This document shows, in pieces, positions 34,743 through 47,751 of a DNA stretch of 64,000 nt (position 1 is the first letter of the stretch; each line of letters begins with the position of its first letter). The DNA is taken from positions 29,501,772-29,565,771 of the forward strand of contig NW_023998414.1 in the NCBI RefSeq assembly GCF_014805625.2. Reading direction: 5' to 3'. A program made the translations under genes and the position numbers. The notes below the pieces were generated by a model, which saw nothing but the letters and a program-made list of their open reading frames with translations, made no database searches and had not been told where the DNA came from. Source of the stretch: Glossina fuscipes. Its lineage: Eukaryota; Arthropoda; Insecta; Diptera; Glossinidae.

Positions 34743-36794
34743 GCAGAGAGCTTATGCGTGCGCTTGGATTTTAGTTAGTGATATTATCCTTGATTATGGC
34801 AAAGTAGTCTTCAAATATAAAACAGCTCCATAGGAAGTCTTCTTCTTCCTATAATAGCAATCATTTATATGCAAATTAATCACCTGATTGTATAGAAGAA
34901 ACATATATGTAATATACCACTTATGCATATATACGTACATATCTATATACATATTTATAAACATATATAGGCAGATATGGACTAAGCTAGTAGCGTTTGT
35001 TTTATGCTAAGATAAATGATGGCATAGTATCCCTTACTTGTCCAAGTTATTATTCAATGTATTGATGTTGTTAAGTAATTGCTAGAGAAGAAGAAAACAA
35101 AAAAAAAAAAAAAAAAAACAAGAAAAAACAAGAAAACATAGGCGAAATGAAAGAAAAATATCGGTTATTTTTATCAAATAATAAAATTAAAGACTCCCTC
35201 GTCATACCACAAAACCTAATCGACGCAATCATGCTTCAAGGTTAGGATGAACTTGTTTGGGCAGGCAAAATGAATTCACTTTTCATTTATGTAATTTTTA
35301 TATCCGAAAATATCGCATACTTTTCAAATTAATATTATATCGTTGCTTCGAAATTTTCTATTTGTCATAGCAACGACATAAAAATTATTCGATTAGTTAA
35401 GGGATGCAAAACGCAGCTAAATATGCATCGGAGATGAAAGTAAGCAACGGCAATCAATACATATCGTCTTGTGTAACATTTAATCTTACAATTTTTCTTA
35501 TCGCTCTCGTCACACCCCGGAAATTGGTCAAAATCGTGGAAACGGGCGATTTTGCTTATTTCTATTGTTTTATTGCTTATTTCTATTGTATTATTATTTT
35601 GAACGTCAAAGGCATTATGTGTTTTTCGAAAGCGAACAGTGTGTACTTATAAGTGTGTACTTGTAAGTTATGTTTACAATTGAAATTAAATTTAATACAT
35701 ATTTAGGTTCGAAGTGAAAATGCAGGGGGTGTGCGATTTTTTTGCTCTACTCTCAACAAAATCATTTGATTTCAAATTTTTCTTAATATTCTTACTACTT
35801 TGGTGTGTAGTGTTACATATGTTTAAAAAAATATGCGTTGTCTGTTAATACCAGTCTTTACTTGTGCACGATGCTCTCGAACTGTACAGATGTGTGATTT
35901 GAAATAAATACCGCAAAGTTGCACCACAACGTACTGGTGTGTACTAATATAGCCGCCTCAAGACAAATACGATAGAAGTAAAAATGTGATGTGTTGAATT
36001 GCTTAGCTTGTAGATGCATGTAAACTGCCTATATGGTCAGTATTGATTTCTTTACGAGGCGTCAAATCACATCAAAAATATATGAATTTTAGGCGATGTA
36101 CAGAAAGCAACTCCTCATCCTTGAAGAAGATTTATGCCGCAACGTTGATCTAAGACGATCATAAAATGATTGATTCTGAGTAGTGTGCAACAATTACCAG
36201 ACATTTTCAGATAAACATGCAAAAAGGATGACTTTCCTCGAGTTATGGTTCATCATCAACGCAATGCACAATGGATGCCTCCTTCCGGCATAAACAAGAA
36301 AGTTTTGAGCGCCGCAAGCAAGTAATAGTGGGCTAACGTCTCTACATAGTAGTGCATAATGTATATATACGGTATGTAATGCTTTCCTTTTGTTCCTAGG
36401 TGTGATGAATAAACTGCAAAAACAATCGCACGGAGTTACAATGAAAATAGTGCTTGAAAATTGGTTGCGAGCGATGCCAACGCGTATCAGTTATTATGAC
36501 AACAACAAATTTCAAGAACTTAATGAACAACTTTCCAAATTTTTATTAATTACTTTTTATTAATTTTTCGCATTCGCACAAGGTAAAGTTCGAGACATAA
36601 TTCTACGTAAATATATCATAGTTTCACTAAATAGGTAAGAGGGCAAACTATTGTGTTCACTAATGATCGATAATACTACAATAAATTAGGTAATAAGAAC
36701 TTGAACTCACTATAAAAGCTTGTGATAGATCCTCTACTCACACCTGCCAGGCAGACGTATAGATTATTAGGCCGTTATCGCGTACTTATATACC

Positions 36795-36795
<1 letters not shown>
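33922..36795. other. Intergenic; no gene seen
   Basis: TA repeats lie at 34661-34684 and 34711-34736, and an A run at 35098-35118. Frames at 33914-34518 (minus) and 35404-35652 (plus) show no domain. The 36080-36540 stretch has faint transposase-like words but nothing firm. Confidence 0.45.

Positions 36796-36835
<40 letters not shown>
36796..36835 (+). repeat. (TC)n microsatellite
   Basis: A 40-bp TC tract followed by ATTCTCTCTC. Same class as the tracts at 32008, 55778 and 58363. Confidence 0.9.
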
Positions 36836-36838
<3 letters not shown>

Positions 36839-39800
36839 CTCTCTCTTATAAGTGTATGGTTATAATTTACATGCAGTCTTTTAAAATTGTTATCATAAAC
36901 TAACTGTTAAGCAATTTTACGGTTATTTAACAATAACTTAGAAATTCATCATCATTTTTCAAGTGATTTAACATGAAATGTTAAGCAAGTCGTTAAACTT
37001 TCTAAATCTCTATATAAAACACTTTAGAATTGGGTCTCAGGTACCAAGGTTTTAATATTAAATACTCGTAGCCTTAATTGTTCGCTTAAATATGAAATAT
37101 ATTTTGACATCGTTTCATGGAGCCAAAGAGTATGAGTGAATGGTAAATTAAATATTTATGTAAGAGTTCCCTTCAAAAACCAGTAAGAAACAAAGCTGCC
37201 TTTCAATGGGATAACTTAAGCTCCTTTAGGTTTGCGTTGCGCTTTTGTTTGTGCCATGCACCAGCACACACTTGGTGGTGTAAGTGATTAAAAAGTTTTT
37301 CGAAAAGTAATTATTTAACTTAACTTATAACTTTCTCGAGTATACTTTAAGAGGGCAATTGCGTGAACCATTCGGAATTGTAAATAATAAAACTAATTTA
37401 ATTGTGTCTGCGTATGTAAAGTTCATGGAAGATTTAATTTTGTGAATAAAAATTTAATGATATAGAACGAAAATAAAAATCATGCTCAACTTTTTAAGAT
37501 TGCGTTTCTTTTCCCCTACCCTTACGCTTCTATGCTCCATTTATTTAATGATAATTAGCTTATTATTCAATTTGTGTACGATATTCTTCAATATATTAAA
37601 TTCGTTAGAGTCTTTGAACAAAATCACTGCAAAACAGGTGTATATGAAAAAAACTCTAGTGGGACGCGATCCATTCACCATGAATATTGTACATCATTTT
37701 CTCTGATACAATTATTCGTAAAACTATTTTTCAAAGCAAGACATTATTCGGGGAATGATCATCAAAGTGGACCGATCCGAAACATTATCAATGGCTTTCA
37801 TCCCCATCATAGACCAAAATACATCGGTGTATCAAATTTCTAAAAAGAAAAATTTGCAGAAAAATTCTCACCTGTGGGATGAATACAAGACGGATAGCAA
37901 GACGAACAAGGTTAGATGAATACCAGAAATTAACACTATAGCGGAAGAAAATCGAGTGAAACAAATGAAAATCCTTTGACTTATGCGAAATCTTGTTTCG
38001 AGAAAAACGCTTTCAACTAAATATAAACGATTTCAAGCTACGTTCGTAGGAAGAGAAATTAGAAATCACCCGGCAACAACATTCACACAAATACACATTT
38101 TGAGCAGAAGCACTCTTGGGGAAAACCTCAAAATTTCATAGAAAAAATTCTTTTCCGTTAATCAATATTTCTCCGCATATCCGAGAAGGTTCAAAGAAAC
38201 ATCTGTTAAGCTAATCAAAAAAAAACACACACAAATTTTTTCGTAGCAAATTTACACTGGCTTCTCGCCAGGAAGCTTCAGGAAGGACTTCATTACGTTG
38301 TTAACGTAAAAAGTGTATCTGCTCTACTTTCTAATTTCGAACAGAAGCCAATCAAGTGCTTATGATTTTAGGAAATTATTTGAAAGATTTCGATCTTTAT
38401 GCACGAGAATGTCCTCGAATATATTTGCAAAGATTAGTTGACTCAAATCTAACAATTTTTGAAGTATCGGCTCGAATTTACGACATTAAATATCTATTGC
38501 TACCGCTTTGGAAATTCCATTAACTTTGAAAACTGTGAAGATTGATTTGACTTTAGAAAAACTTGACCAGTGCCTATGAAGTCTTCTTTCGCAAATAGCA
38601 AAATAAATTTGAATATTTATTTTCGATTGTTTTGTAAACAATTAACGAGGAAAAGTAACGAGTTGAAAATTTTTATTTGAACACCAACTCAATCATATAG
38701 CAATGCTAGCAACTTAAATACAATTGGTTTCTTAACTTTAATATGCTGACTCTGCACGAACATATCTTTCAAACTGGAGACTAAAGGCTGAAAAATTGTT
38801 TGCTTTCGCTAGGCTGAGCAATGTAAATTCGCGTCTGAACGTGGAAACTGGAAGTAAACGCGGCTTACGGTTCGACGAATGTACTGAATGCATTTCTCTT
38901 GAGCTCTACAAATTCCAACATTGAATGAATATGGGCTGAATGGGCCAATAAGTTCTGCTCATATTCTGTTGCGATTTTCAGATCGGGCTATACTCGGGCG
39001 CCCGTAGCATATTATATAAAAAAAGTATATACGTGTACACATGTATGTACGTATATTTTTCCTTTTTTTTTTTCTTTTTTGAAGATTTAAAGCAAAAAAA
39101 AACGCGAACCGGAACGAAAAGTTTATTTGCCTTTGCGTCTTTCGATCACCTAAGAGTGAACAGGCTATGCCTTGAAAATTCCAATACCAAAGGATGAATG
39201 GATAAGTTCATACATCGCCTATACGACAACTTGAGATGCCCGGATTAGTGCCACGTAAATGATTGTTATCCTAATTAGCAGATTATCAGATGGACACTTA
39301 CTAATATTTAAATGGATATGTGATCGGACAAATGATATTGACCAAATCGAACCGATGCTATTCAGAAATATGTTAATCATGCTCAAGGCCATTTTTTGTA
39401 CCGGTGCATTTCATTGTATTTAACTTTCGTAAACTTTACATAACTTTCATGCGCTTTACTACGCTCGTATTAAATTTCATATTCAGCACTGATATCAAAG
39501 CCATATATTTCATCGTACCCTATCTACAATTTATATGTGTGTACATAGGCAAAGATAGCAAAAAAAAAAAAAAAAAGACGAAAAAAAAACAAAGTTCTAA
39601 ACCTCCAACAAAGAAGCCTAAAAACGGAAAAGTCGTCAAATCCTCATCAACTCATACACATACATGTACGTAAATCGTAGAGTTTTACTGTGAAGCTTTA
39701 AACTCATAGGTTCATAGAATGGTAAAGTCGCGAAGAGTAAGGTCAGCTGGTTTTTTTTTTTTTTTTTTTTTTTTTTATCAGCGTTGACAGCCGCGCATAC

Positions 39801-40120
39801 AATTCGACATGAAAAAGTGTATAGTTTTTGTCTTCTCTCTTTCGAGAAAACAACACGACAACGCCATCGTATAGGAAATTGCTGGAGTGGACAAATGCGC
39901 GATTGTTGTTCCTATTGCCGTCTCTATACATGCAAATGTGTGACAGTGGCAAATATTTGATGAGTAGTGCATGTCATACTATAAATTATGGCTTGCGTTA
40001 GTTGGGTTATGTGTGACTGCTAGGCCATAACTATTTATGGCCAACGAATTTCTTCTATTTTTGAGAGTGTTGAGAGTCATATAATCTATTCAAAAAAAAA
40101 AGAAAAAACAAATGAATGGA
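36836..40120. other. Intergenic; no gene seen
   Basis: Contains an A run at 39559-39576 and T26 at 39751-39776. Two adjoining short frames near 38270-38530 look slightly protein-like but are unrecognised. Frames at 37482-37843 and 39404-39972 have no domain. Confidence 0.45.
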
Positions 40121-40159
40121 AGGTGGGGAGGGAGGAGGGGGTGGGGGGTGGGGAGGGAG
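40121..40159 (+). repeat. G-rich tract with quadruplex potential
   Basis: Six runs of three to six G separated by single A or T, or by AGGA, in 39 bp (for example GGGGGTGGGGGGTGGGG). This exceeds the four G3 runs usually needed for a G-quadruplex and is very unusual in the AT-rich surroundings. Confidence 0.85.
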
Positions 40160-40616
40160 ACATTCGAAAAAAAGTAAGAGAAAAACAAAAAAGTACAATT
40201 CAATTTAAAAACGAAAGCCTTAAAAAAACTTAGAAAATAAGTTAAACATATACACATTTCTTTTTTTTATTGTTTTCTTTATTTTGTTAAGAGCTGCGAG
40301 GAAAATCAAATCCCCATGAAAAATTTTCATTGCTATCAAACTTAAGTCGAAATGAAATTTTACTTGCTTTCGTTCTCACATTGTTAAAGTAATATAGAAA
40401 GATGTTCTGTTGTAAAACTGTTCTTCTTGCCCCCTTACTCCCCGAGGCAGGGTAAAATAAATCAACGCATTTAATGATAAACAAATGAATATATAAGAAA
40501 GAACATGAATGAATAAACGAAAGTGAACGGAACGAAGCGAAGCGATGAGCAGCGAGACAGAGAAATGAATTGACTGTCTGAGCTGAGCCGTACCGTGTTG
40601 GGCTAAGTTAACTTGA

Positions 40617-40697
40617 GTTGCGTTGCGTTGCGTTGAACTGAGCTGAGCTGAGCTGAGCTGAGCTGAACTGAACTGAACTGAACTGAACTGAACTGAG
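40617..40697 (+). repeat. Compound pentanucleotide repeat
   Basis: Three consecutive blocks of different 5-bp units: GTTGC (40617-40635), AGCTG (about 40640-40665) and AACTG (about 40666-40695). The units differ by one or two bases, consistent with step-wise mutation and re-expansion of one ancestral unit. Confidence 0.9.
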
Positions 40698-40804
40698 ACG
40701 CTGTATATATCTAGCCAGAGGAAATCATCATATGTGGTTATACAATTTAAACTTTTACAATTTACATATTAACTCGGCATAAGTATACAAATACCGATTC
40801 GTAT

Positions 40805-40826
40805 GTGTGTGTGTGTGTGTGTGTGT
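40805..40826 (+). repeat. (GT)n microsatellite
   Basis: Eleven GT units, then CTGC. Confidence 0.9.
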
Positions 40827-43689
40827 CTGCTTCAGTTTTTTTTTTCTACATATACATATAAGATTATATGATACGAATGCAGTCAACTTAACTTCCATTC
40901 AGCGATCTACTTGAAGAATAAACTTAAATGATAATATTTTCTCAGCAAAATGAAATTTGTTCTTAACTGTAAAGCAGTAGTAGTTTTCTTCGCTATATAC
41001 GTACGCTTCAATAGATGAAATATTCATAGTCGAAAAAATCTTAAGCCTAGCAATAGAGATAATCTTACTAATTACGAATTAGTCCGAATTAGTAGTAGAT
41101 TATGACAATATGAGTGGGAAATGAAAATGGGAGCTTAATACCTCTTACCCTATCGAATAATGGATGCTTTCAGTTTCATTGCGTTCGAAAATGATATACT
41201 AAATGCAAAGTATTTCGAGCGCAGATCGCAAGCCTCACACGCAAAATGCGAATCTCTAGAGTTAAATAAAATTTCCCCTATATCGCTCCGCATTTACCAT
41301 AGGCAAGCAGTGGAATCATGGGAAAGAATTATTAAATAGTTTTCGTTTTGCCAACAATGGCGCGTTTGAGATGTTTCCCATAATTAATGATCATTGAGGG
41401 AAAGAGTACTTGAGGCTTTGGCATAAATTTTACAGCCGTAAGCAGCAGCTCTTCAGCTTATATTAATCTTATATAAATATGTATAAATGCATTCCGGTGC
41501 CGTGCTCGAAAATTAGAACAAGCATCACAAGCGTCATTGACAGATTATCCGATAATTCGAAAAGCATAAGATTGGGAAGAGTCACAGCACTGCTGCTGTT
41601 AGATAATTGCTCTCTACACGATAATATCCAGCGTTCAATATCATGGGCTGCAGCCAATCACACTTGCAATGATCCAAATTGATAATGAACGCCCGTTTCA
41701 AGATTCGCATTGTTCAATGAATGAATCCAGATACTACAGTATTATGTTTATATCCTGTTAGCCGGGGTCACATCGCTCTCTTATGTTTTCACGAAAAGTT
41801 GCAAAGCGCTTCTCATCTTTCAACTAAATCAATAAGATATTTTCCGTTAAAGCATCCATGTAACGCGGACATTTCATTAATGGGGTTGAATGTATTCCCA
41901 TATATTGTGATATACTATGATGGCAACGTGACGCCTTATAGGTCTCATCATAATTTCTTTCAAATTCGTTCACTACTGTCAAGTTACCTTCAAAGGAAAC
42001 CCGAAAAACCGCTTGACGGAATTCCTTTGACTGAAAAGATTAGAAACTATTAAGTAAGAAATTTTCGAATTTTTTCCAATAAGAAGAAAAGCAAGCGTTA
42101 GCGAATGAAATAAATGACATTCGCGATATTGGAAAACAATTTTTTATAATATAAAAGCTTAATATTTTTTTTTAAATAAATTATTTATATATAGATATGC
42201 ATACATGCATAAAGCATGTATGAGAAAAATAATAAGAGAAAAAAAAAAAAATATTTTTTTTGAAAGCGTAAGAAAAGAAGAAAACAAATATTTGCAATTT
42301 TTGAAATGCACTTAAATCATTTTCTGTGAAATATTTTATGTTCAAATAAACAAGGAATGAATGTAACTCAAATGAAACTGAGGAAAATGCAGCCAGCGTT
42401 ACCGATATATGTGTATTTATCTACAATAAAAATAAGAATAACAATGGCAGTGACTTATATATCAATGTTCACAACTTTATTTATATTTATATTTTTTATT
42501 CTTTATTTTATATATATATATATATATATTCATATAATGTACATATACGTGCATATATGTGCATTAACTCGAATATTACAAGTAAGTGTAGTATGCATTT
42601 ACTGGTGTTAGTACTTTTATAAAATGACTTTGAAAAGGAACATCTTTACTGTCACTTTATTATACACCCTTTCCGTTAGTTTAGTTAGTTTTAAAAAATT
42701 TCCCATTTACACTGAGACGTTGATGTAGATATGGTAATAGTTGTGTGTGACCGACCATATGCTTGCTCCACTCGACTCTTCTTCTATCCTTATAGCTTAT
42801 ATGTCGATTATATGTCGATATGAGTGTGCGCGTATATCGCTTGTACTTCTTTTAATAGTTGTATGCTCCTTTATGCTGTTCTTATACTTGATATTGTCTT
42901 TGAATTGCATTCTGTGGAGTTTGCCATCAAATCTTTTGAGATTATTGTTTTATTTAACACACAGAGTGTGTCTTGTGCACACTTGCATGTAGATGATGAT
43001 GTGCTCGTGTGTTTTCCTAAATTTACAAGTAATATTACTTCCGAATTTTCTTCATCTTCCTCTTCTTCTTTTTCTTTTTTGCTTTTCTTTTCTTTTCTCT
43101 CGTCTTTTTTGCTTTTCCTAAAAAGTTTTATGATTGTTTTTATGTTTATTATTATTGCAAAAACACAAAACTTTCACATATAGTATATCGCATTAAATAG
43201 TTGCTAACAATAGTTTACGAATTTGCAAATGCTTAGAAAAATCTCTTCTCTTCTTCGCTTTAGTAAGAATAGTTCCCGACTACTTACTATTTAAGCTTTA
43301 GCTTTCCTAATATTTACTTCAAGTGCAGAGAAAAATTATTTAGCAGAACAAGATTTTAATGCGAATCGATTTCCCATCGTTTACCCCATGCTATGGCAAA
43401 ACGAAGTTACTCGAAACTTCTTCATCAATTAAATTAGAAAAGAGTTTGAAATTTTTTAGTCAAAGTCAGATAAAAGGCTGCAAAGTAAGGGCAAAAGATG
43501 AAAACAAATTATCTACTATTTGACGAATCACATTAAACGCATTTTTCCATATGCAACAATATTTCGAAATTAATATTTTATTAACTTACAAATGTACTCG
43601 ATCGCGATTGTAAGGGGCTGAAGGGTCTAATGTGTTATTGTGATTCGATTGTCAACAGTGATCAGCAGCTTCGCTAGATATTTAGTTTA
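40827..43689. other. Intergenic; no gene seen
   Basis: Frames include one of 110 codons at 41721-42053 and overlapping Leu/Ser/Phe-rich frames at 42741-43183 that run through CT- and T-rich sequence. None has a recognisable domain or signal peptide-intron layout. TA run at 42510-42529. Confidence 0.45.
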
Positions 43690-44160
43690 TCAACCAGCTT
43701 GACGATCCATCTGCCAATAGATCAGTCTGTCAAACCGTCAATCACCCAGCCGATCAATCTGTTAGCTGGAAAAGTCCGCTACCTGACCATTTTCATTTAC
43801 TTATTGATTGAGCGAACTGAAAGGCTTGCAAACTAACGAAAGTCTTCGACAAATGGACTTTGACTGGAGTAATGACGAATAAACGTGCTGATTAATATTG
43901 GTTAGATAGGCAAGTGATTGGCGAATTGCTCAACAAATCAGACTCTCAGCCAAACAATCTCTCAGATAGTCAGCCTATCAGACAATCAAACTTTCAGACA
44001 ATCAGTCTTTTAGCAAGCGAAGCACTCGGCCAGCCTTACAATTAGACAATCTTTCAGTTAGGCAGCCTCTTAACCAGGTACAATTTTAATCGGGAAAGGC
44101 ACTCAGCACCCATCAGTCAACTACCCAATCAGTCTGTTCGATAGTTACTTGGACACTAAA
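43690..44160 (+). repeat. Decayed CAATC / CAGTC / TCAG repeat field
   Basis: Words such as CAGACAATCA, CAATCAGTCT, GATCAGTCTGTCA, CCGATCAATCTGTTAG and TCAGATAGTCAGCC recur about every 12-20 bp without a fixed period. It looks like an old microsatellite (CAGT/CAAT type) broken up by point mutation and small insertions. Confidence 0.6.
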
Positions 44161-45895
44161 ATTATCTTTCACCTAATTACTTTGTTAGTCATAGAGTTTA
44201 TTACTACTCTGATTGCCGTGACCCATCCGGCTTGCAAATTCACTAGAAGAACCGTCCCCTCAGTATCGTAAAGTTATAAGTTCGTCTATGTAAGTATTCT
44301 AGGCAGATGACACGTTGCAACGTTTCAATCGATCATGCGATTTGAATTTTCGATATATCTACTTCGGAAAGAAAAAGATACACTTTTGTTTGCAACGTTC
44401 GAAAACACTCATTAGAAATAAAATTCGCTCGTCTGACCATCGATTGACGACCTATCTTCTGTCTCATCGTCCCGCAAGCTGGCAAAATTTATTAGAAAGA
44501 AACCTGAAATTACACATAACTAATTATTCATAAATTAAATTCCGATATCAGTTTGGAAAGCAAACACGACCGCGAACAAACTACAAACGGATTTATAAAA
44601 CTCGAAAAAAATAAGGGCAAAAAGGGCCTAGAAATGCTGCTGCTGCTGAGAACAATTCGTCAAAGCTGAAAATGTTGAGCGCAAGAAACATTTCCTAACG
44701 TTTTCGCCTACCAGTGAACATATCATAGCGTGACCTTGCCTGACTAATGCTAACCGTATTGGGCAACTCCACCCTACGTGCGCGAAAGCTGACAGCCTAT
44801 AGATAATAAACAATATAAAAAAAGACCTGTCCGGTGCTGGTTGATGATGGCCCAACCATTGATAAAATCGATGAAATTTTACAAAAAATTGCGAACAACA
44901 CGTGCATTTATGTAAGTTTTTGACATTCATACGAAAAAAAAAGATTAACCATAAAATCATTTTTAAATGCGGGTACAAGGCTGAATACGAAAGGAAAGTC
45001 GGTATTTCCACTCGGCGGTCCAACATAAATGGACAAAGCAGCACAAACGGTGGCATAACACAGATTGACGACGATACGTGATTGATGATATGCTTTGGGT
45101 TTGCTCGTAAAATTTTCATTTTTACATCTAATGCAATTTCGCAGTAATGAGCGAAAAGCACAATTTCCTTTCCTTTTTGTTGTTCCGTTTGTTTTTGGAC
45201 AGAGAATTGCATGTTGCACTGCAGGCCTGTCTTTTAAGGACTATCGTTGTATTTGCAAAATTTCGAAGTTATTATTATAATTTTTGTGACCAGAAGGAAT
45301 ATTTTGGACGAATGGCAATGGATAGACTGCTGGAGCATTTCATATTAATCAAGAATGTATTTATATTTCAAAGAGTTTCTGAAGCTTCTGAATGTTGCAT
45401 ACACCCGCATACACTTAAGATGATGCTATCAGCAGCATATATATGATATATATAAGTAGATGTATTTATGATTAGTGATTCCACTGTTTAGAATACATAG
45501 ACCTTACTAGATTTCTAAATATTAAGCGAAATAATGAAATTATTATATCATTAATTGTTTGCAATATTTAAGAATTGAAAAGTTTTGTACACAGAGCAGA
45601 CAGTCAAAATGTTTATATTCCCGTTCACGTTTACAATTTATGAATAATGTAATCATATATTAGAGCCAAGACCCCAGAAATGGTAGGAGATGTCCAAGAA
45701 ACTCAGTCCTTGTGTGCATTCATGTTACATCACAAAACAAGCAGAATCCCTTCTTCTTATTTGACCGAAGACTTTGAGAGCCGAATAGTGTCAACAATTT
45801 TCAATTGCAAGGTGTGGAGTTGCTGTCAACAAATCACGCTTGAATTTTCAATTTCTTCGTAACATTTAACGGTAATTGCTCAAGGCTTGGTGCCT
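44161..45895. other. Intergenic; one long unexplained frame
   Basis: A 194-codon minus-strand frame (45212-44628) is the longest outside genes A and B and mariner-related DNA. It has an ATG, but no recognisable domain, signal peptide, flanking promoter or conserved motif, and the same DNA is open in two other frames. I do not call it a gene. Confidence 0.35.
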
Positions 45896-45934
45896 GCCGC
45901 ATGGTCTAGTGGATAGGACGTTCGGTAGTCAACG
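45896..45934 (+). pseudogene. tRNA-like fragment (5' half)
   Basis: GCATGGTCTAGTGGATAGGAC matches the D-arm region of Glu/Asp-type eukaryotic tRNAs, including a perfect polymerase III A box TGGTCTAGTGG (45902-45912). GTC/GAC (45904-45906 with 45917-45919) can form the D stem and GTT/AAC (45920-45922 with 45931-45933) an anticodon-like stem. No B box or T arm follows, so it is not a functional tRNA. A tRNA pseudogene or the head of a tRNA-derived SINE are the options. Confidence 0.45.
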
Positions 45935-47032
45935 AGAAAGTCTTACACCTTTTCCTATTCATTAGTATTAAGAAATTTTTCGCCGACAATACTCGAGTAT
46001 ATAAACGTATATGTAAAACGTAACATGTGTGCAAAGTTTTGATGTCAAGAAGTGAGACGAGAAAAAGTAAACCAACGGGTGAAGGAGAACCTCGACTAAT
46101 AGCAGTTTTAAGACAATAGTTCTCCTATGGATAATATTCCCGGTGCGCAGACATATCCTCTCCGTCGAAAACTATTGTTTAAATTGGGATTTCCTTTCCT
46201 GCTTGAAAATATGATTGACATATAGAAGGCATTCGACGACCACACACAGTTTGGACCTAATCGCACTACATTAATCATTAGCGTACTTGAAGGCGTTTAA
46301 CATGCTATCAATGTATTTTACTTTCAAAATTTATTCGATTTCGACTGCAATGTCATGATGAGAAAAGTAAAAGCATTATAATCGCTTAGGGCCGACAATG
46401 AAAAGACGTGAAGTCTTTTCTTCTTTCTTCCCTGTGAGAAGTTTTGTGCGTGAACTGATGCGGTACAATTTTTGCAAAATTGATTACCTTCTTAGGCATT
46501 ATAAAGTACTATCGCATACCGGGATGCATCTAATGGGAGCGCTTACATGAGATATAATCAGATAAGATAAAACTTGGTACAGTGTCTACTACATATCAGA
46601 AAAGATTACTTTTCATAAGGACGGATAGGGGATGGAATTTAAAAAAATTGTACAATGTTGTTCATATTTTTCACATCAAATTTATAATAATATGTTGAAG
46701 TGCTTGCTATAGCCCAGTTGTTGTTGTAAAAATGATCTGAACCAATTTATTTGCAATAGGTGTCTCATCTTTGAGACAAAACATCTCAGTCTACCAAATT
46801 GTATATATTAGGTCTCTGTCTCTCGTTTGTTCGGGCCATTTATTTATTTGTAATGTAAAGTTTTATTTTTGTAAAACAACAGCTGACTATACTAATGTAG
46901 TCGTAAATTATGCGAGATAGCTAAGAAACCTTACTACTTGCAATATACTGCATACAACTAAATAACATTCATAATGCAATGTTGGATTAAAAAGGAGAAA
47001 TTTCGAAGAAAAAAAAAGCAACAAAGTATAGT
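45935..47032. other. Intergenic; no gene seen
   Basis: AT-rich, without a frame above about 60 codons and without a recognised element. Confidence 0.45.
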
Positions 47033-47751
47033 TTTTTTTGTAACCCATCACCAAAGGCTTAGGGGTATAATCATTTTGCGAAATCTTGTACAACGCCCAG
47101 GTGGATGCTTCAGAGAGTGTGCAAAATGTATACGATTTTGATTTTGGCTATCAAATTCTGAACCAATGTCCGTCTGTACGTCTGTTCGCCTCTTGGTCTA
47201 TATAATGTCTGTTGTGAACATTCGCGCTGCACCCAAAAATTACGCTAACAACTTCCGATTTGACAGGAACATTGGAAGTGCTTTCACGCAGGGATCAAAT
47301 CGGTCGAAGGACACATCTTCAATACCCTGTGAACTAAGAATAGCTTGGTTTTTCAAACTGAATATAAAATCGTTTTGTTTTTTTGCTCATTACTAATAAA
47401 CTGCGGCAGATAAATCTACAAAAAGTTGAAGGTATATTCTATGGGTAATGCTATAGTATATGTGCGTGCCTACTGTAGCATAATTTAATTTAATTTTTTT
47501 TAATACCTTGGTAACGCATAGATTGAAGCTTCAAAAACCCTATATAGATTACCTATCCCATATAATCCTATATAAATGCTTGGCTAGTTTCAAATTCGAA
47601 ATGCACCTAAACATATCCGTTTGTTCGTCTCCCCAACTACGTAGTACACATTCTCAATATATCGCCTGAAAGTTTGCAAACAAATTCGAAAATGACCCAA
47701 GCTTGTCAAAGGAGACGCTTATAATATATTTTCTTACTTGATTTTTTTCTT
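47033..47751 (-). repeat. Dispersed fly repeat, copy 7
   Basis: On the minus strand it begins TCAAGTAAGAAAATATATTA after an A-rich run (47744-47751) and ends CTCTGAAGCATCCACCTGGG, CGTTGTACAAG, then TATACCCCTAAGCC and an A run. A GTCCGTCTGTACGTCTG block lies at 47169. The + strand frame 47166-47396 shares the words SKDTS and similar flanks with a minus-strand frame in copy 8; both lie inside the repeat. Confidence 0.7.

Noticed and set aside
36080..36540. Faint mariner-like words in one frame, ending in double stops
   Set aside because: No catalytic block or ordered set of motifs was found, unlike at 6485, 55310 and 60302.
38270..38530. Two adjoining short frames with protein-like words (LLARKLQEGLHYVV and LKDFDLYARECPRIYLQ)
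   Set aside because: A stop and a phase change separate them and I recognise no family. They could be old element debris, but similarity was not established.
38860..38885. GGTTCGACGAA, resembling a tRNA B box
   Set aside because: No A box at the right distance and no cloverleaf.
41721..42053. 110-codon + frame
   Set aside because: No recognisable domain or signal peptide. Its length is explainable by chance in 64 kb scanned in six frames.
44628..45212. 194-codon minus-strand open frame
   Set aside because: No domain, signal peptide or promoter was seen, and other frames over the same DNA are also open. Length alone is weak support; transcript data would be needed.
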